From positions 529,183-593,182 of the forward strand of contig JAMPHP010000001.1 of the NCBI GenBank assembly GCA_023663365.1: a stretch of DNA of 64,000 nucleotides. Reading direction: 5' to 3'. A model generated the notes under the pieces. That model was not told where the DNA came from, made no database searches, and saw only the letters and a program-made list of their open reading frames with translations. The translations under genes were made by a program, and so were the position numbers. This document shows positions 61,458 to 64,000 of this stretch, piece by piece (positions within the stretch are counted from its first letter, which is position 1; the number at the start of each line of letters is the position of its first letter). This DNA is from Muribaculaceae bacterium (GTDB lineage Bacteria; Bacteroidota; Bacteroidia; Bacteroidales; Muribaculaceae).

Positions 61458-62996
61458 ATGACAGCTAAGTTCAAACAGATTATAGAGCAACTTAACGCCT
61501 TGATAACATTCACGGCGGATAAGTCAATGAGCGATGAAGATTTCATCGCCAACATTGATGCTATCAATCTGCTTTGCAATCTGTATGAAGGCCTCGGGCT
61601 TGATTGCTCAGCGATTAGCAGAAGGATGAGCAACCTCTATCCGGAGTTAAACCGGCGAATATACGGAAAAGAAAATATACAGCATGCAATGCTGCTGATT
61701 AAGGCATTGAGCAATTTCATCTACGGAAGAGCTGACAACTTTGGCCCGGAAAGATGGCGCGAGGCTCTTGCTGAAATGTGCTGCAGGCTTATCGAAGCAT
61801 ACCGCCAAGAGCCTCAAATAGACTCAACTGACTATCTTTTTGCTCTTGATATAGTCAGCAGACTCAATGTTGAGGCCGATAACCTTAACATAAAGGAATA
61901 TAAGGAGATAGTTGTGAGCTATCTTGAAGATATTGATGTGGTTTCCATTGCAGAGAAGATTAAGCGAATAAGAGCATACGAAAGCGCAAAACATCTCTTT
62001 GTTTCTGACAATGGGGAGAAGTGGACGGAAGCGCGAGAGATGCTGAAACTTGAAGATGTAAGTCAACTCGATGACCAAACGTTTATCCTTTGGCGAGAGA
62101 TTACTGGCATAGCTCCCATGAAAGAGTTGAAAAAGCGGGCCGTACACAGCAAGCAAATGCAGGTGGAATATCTGAAAGGCCTTATTTTCAATGAATTTAA
62201 GAGAGTTCATCGGGTCTCGGTCAAAAGGAAATTGGCACGAGAGTTGAAAACGCTCAACGATGATCTGATCAACGACATCATTCCGTTGAAGATTGATGCT
62301 GATATGTCTGTGTCGACACTACATGCCATTGAAACAATCTTCGACCTACGCTTACAGCTGGCACAAGTGGGTTGGGATGAGAATGTGCCGACATACAATT
62401 GCCTATGCAACAACCGTTTTGAGCAGTTGGCTAAGGCCTTGAAGAAGAAATACAAGACCACAGCGGCCCTCAACGAGAAGATAGAAATCCTTGAGCGCTT
62501 GGTGACAATCGGTATGAACATTGATAGCGATGATTTTAGCTATGCTCTTGACGAAGCCGATAATTTGAAAGAACTACCCGGCCTGACCTATGCACAACAA
62601 TTGCGTCTGTCTTGGATTCCTGACATAGACTCTGAAAACGCATCGCAAATAGTGGCAAAACTCCTGCCGCAAACCAACACCCCTTTCGAGATCGGAACCC
62701 TTGCCCTCATCTCTGACTTCATTACCGCCGAAGAGCGCAAAGCAGTTCTCAACCGCTACTTCGACCTGTTCGATGCAGCTCTCTCCTCAGGGAATATCGC
62801 CGAACTTGGTAAGCTCCTCACCCTCGCGGCCTATTGGAACAGCGACCCGACAGTCCGCCCCCGTCTCACCGAAGCCGCCTCCAAAGCGCAGGCCGTGGAC
62901 GGCCTCTCCCTCCCCGAGCGCCGCATCAATCTCCTCGCCGCCGAGATATATCAGCGAATCGACGCAAATATCAGCAAATGCGAAGACATTGCATAG
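61458..62996 (+). CDS. Capsule-locus protein of unknown function (512 aa)
   Basis: I start at ATG 61458 (MTAKFKQIIEQLNALITF), 40 bases after the previous gene; a TTG at 61392 would overlap it. The protein is helical and repeat-like, with many Leu/Ile and charged residues and no signal or membrane helix. It has similar character to the preceding gene. No family is recognised. The flippase gene follows by about 80 bases. Confidence 0.6.
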   Translation: MTAKFKQIIEQLNALITFTADKSMSDEDFIANIDAINLLCNLYEGLGLDCSAISRRMSNLYPELNRRIYGKENIQHAMLLIKALSNFIYGRADNFGPERWREALAEMCCRLIEAYRQEPQIDSTDYLFALDIVSRLNVEADNLNIKEYKEIVVSYLEDIDVVSIAEKIKRIRAYESAKHLFVSDNGEKWTEAREMLKLEDVSQLDDQTFILWREITGIAPMKELKKRAVHSKQMQVEYLKGLIFNEFKRVHRVSVKRKLARELKTLNDDLINDIIPLKIDADMSVSTLHAIETIFDLRLQLAQVGWDENVPTYNCLCNNRFEQLAKALKKKYKTTAALNEKIEILERLVTIGMNIDSDDFSYALDEADNLKELPGLTYAQQLRLSWIPDIDSENASQIVAKLLPQTNTPFEIGTLALISDFITAEERKAVLNRYFDLFDAALSSGNIAELGKLLTLAAYWNSDPTVRPRLTEAASKAQAVDGLSLPERRINLLAAEIYQRIDANISKCEDIA

Positions 62997-63075
62997 CTTT
63001 GATTTAGAACTGCATTGCCACAAGTCTACTTGCCAGCACCATACCCTAAACCTTCCAGATATCGTTCTATAACCT

Positions 63076-64000
63076 ATGAACCAAGTTAAAGCCGGAGCAG
63101 CTCTTAACTATATAATTATAGCACTCAACACAATCACCGGGCTGCTCTACACTCCGTTCATGCTCAAGTGTCTTGGGCAGAACGAGTATGGGCTTTACTC
63201 ACTCGTTGCATCGGTGATTGCATACCTCACACTGCTCGACTTCGGGTTCGGGTCGGCCATCGTGCGGTATACTGCAAAGATACGCGCTACAGGCACCGCA
63301 CGCGATGAATGGCAGCTCTACGGTATGTTTCTCACTGCCTATTCTGTGCTCGGCCTACTGGTCACTGCTGCCGGTTTCATTCTCTTTGCCAATACAGACA
63401 GCATGTTTGACCGAACGATGACTGCCGATGAGCTGCATCAAGCCCGTGTAATGATGGCACTCATGGTTGCTAACCTCGCGGTCACATTTCCATTCAGTGT
63501 ATTTGGTTCTATAATAACTGCTTATGAAAGGTTCGTCTTTCAGCGAGTACTGAGTATTTCTCGCATACTGCTCTCCACCGCAGTTCTGATAGCAGTTCTG
63601 ATGATGGGCTATAAAGCAATTGCAATGGTTGTAGTTCAGACAGCATTCAGCTTCGGAACATTGCTCGCCAACTACTTATACTGCCGCTACAGGCTCCGGA
63701 TCAAGATTCTCTTCAACAGCTTCAACTGGCCCTTGATGAAAGAAGTATTGATATTCAGTTGGTGGAATTTCCTCAGCGCAATAGTCGACCGCGTCTATTG
63801 GGGTACAGGCCAATTCATACTCGGGATTTACTGCGGAACCGCGTCCGTTGCCATATTCTCCCTTGGCATTACTCTCATGAACCTCTACATGTCCATGTCA
63901 ACTTCGCTCACTTCTGTGCTACTGCCTCGCATCACGGTGATGACCACAGAGCCGGGACACGACCGCGAAATCTCCGACCTTTTCATCCGCACAGGCCGTC
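63076..64000 (+). CDS. Wzx-type polysaccharide flippase, 3' end outside window
   Basis: The first 308 residues contain repeated hydrophobic helices (YIIIALNTITGLLYTPFML, LYSLVASVIAYLTLLDFGF, ISRILLSTAVLIAVLMM and others) as in the MATE/PST exporter family that flips lipid-linked repeat units. DFGFGSAIVRY is a typical conserved stretch. It is the first clear polysaccharide gene of the locus and runs off the window. Confidence 0.9.
   Translation, partial: MNQVKAGAALNYIIIALNTITGLLYTPFMLKCLGQNEYGLYSLVASVIAYLTLLDFGFGSAIVRYTAKIRATGTARDEWQLYGMFLTAYSVLGLLVTAAGFILFANTDSMFDRTMTADELHQARVMMALMVANLAVTFPFSVFGSIITAYERFVFQRVLSISRILLSTAVLIAVLMMGYKAIAMVVVQTAFSFGTLLANYLYCRYRLRIKILFNSFNWPLMKEVLIFSWWNFLSAIVDRVYWGTGQFILGIYCGTASVAIFSLGITLMNLYMSMSTSLTSVLLPRITVMTTEPGHDREISDLFIRTGR

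Noticed and set aside
1..64000. CRISPR array
   Set aside because: No set of regularly spaced direct repeats was found; the repeats seen are inverted or few.

Overview
The window is a piece of a Bacteroidales chromosome. Many intergenic regions carry the Bacteroidetes promoter signature (TTTG at -33, TAnnTTTG at -7). The chromosomal genes (PFOR, a short MenE beside MenC, BlaR1/BlaI with a TonB domain, BspA-like leucine-rich repeats, UpxY) fit a gut Bacteroidales. A Muribaculaceae-type genome is plausible, but the family cannot be fixed from sequence alone.

Positions 1 to about 38,447 are the right-hand part of a tailed-phage prophage (siphovirus type, with a long tape measure). It enters from beyond position 1 and ends in a duplicated 3' half of tRNA-Gly(CCC) at 38402-38447, the expected scar of tRNA-targeted integration. 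No integrase lies in the prophage part shown, so it is probably at the other end. Late genes run leftward: Com-like zinc ribbon, tRNA-like RNA, scaffold, decoration, major capsid, four coupled connector/neck genes, tail tube, a probable -1 frameshift pair of tail assembly chaperones, tape measure, baseplate-like proteins. Terminase and portal run rightward from a divergent promoter region near 15.85-15.92 kb, followed by a DnaA-C-like small protein, Gly-rich structural-type proteins and an HExxH protein. The leftward early operon (34260 to 23285) holds unknown small genes, a lipoprotein, a radical SAM protein, an SPFH/band-7 protein, a Sak4-like ATPase with a PD-(D/E)XK nuclease, and replication proteins. 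It starts at a promoter overlapped by a perfect palindrome beside an XRE repressor. Cargo genes with their own promoters include a DUF5678-like/retropepsin-SEC-C pair and membrane proteins.

The prophage carries RNA elements that gene annotation would miss: three tRNA-shaped elements with abnormal anticodon loops (15533-15603, 28373-28441, 30101-30179), a recurring family of AAGAGCC/GGCTCTT hairpins, two promoter-plus-terminator small RNA candidates (614-720 and 38116-38221), and a GC-rich structured region (29893-30060).

From 38.45 to 57 kb is ordinary chromosome: an EFR1-type flavodoxin/ferredoxin, secreted proteins, tRNA(CAT), a phosphohexomutase, a palindrome-rich gap, a BspA-like protein, PFOR, MurI, Pgi, MenC-MenE, a TIGR02757 protein and a BlaR1/BlaI pair. 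BlaI's promoter carries three exact AACTA-N6-TAGTT operators. From 57.3 kb come tRNA-His, a tyrosine recombinase, tRNA-Gln and a capsular polysaccharide locus. A 193-bp segment flanked by 29-bp inverted repeats sits directly upstream of upxY and looks like an invertible promoter; its best promoter currently points away from upxY. After upxY come two large unrecognised genes and a Wzx-type flippase cut by the window edge.
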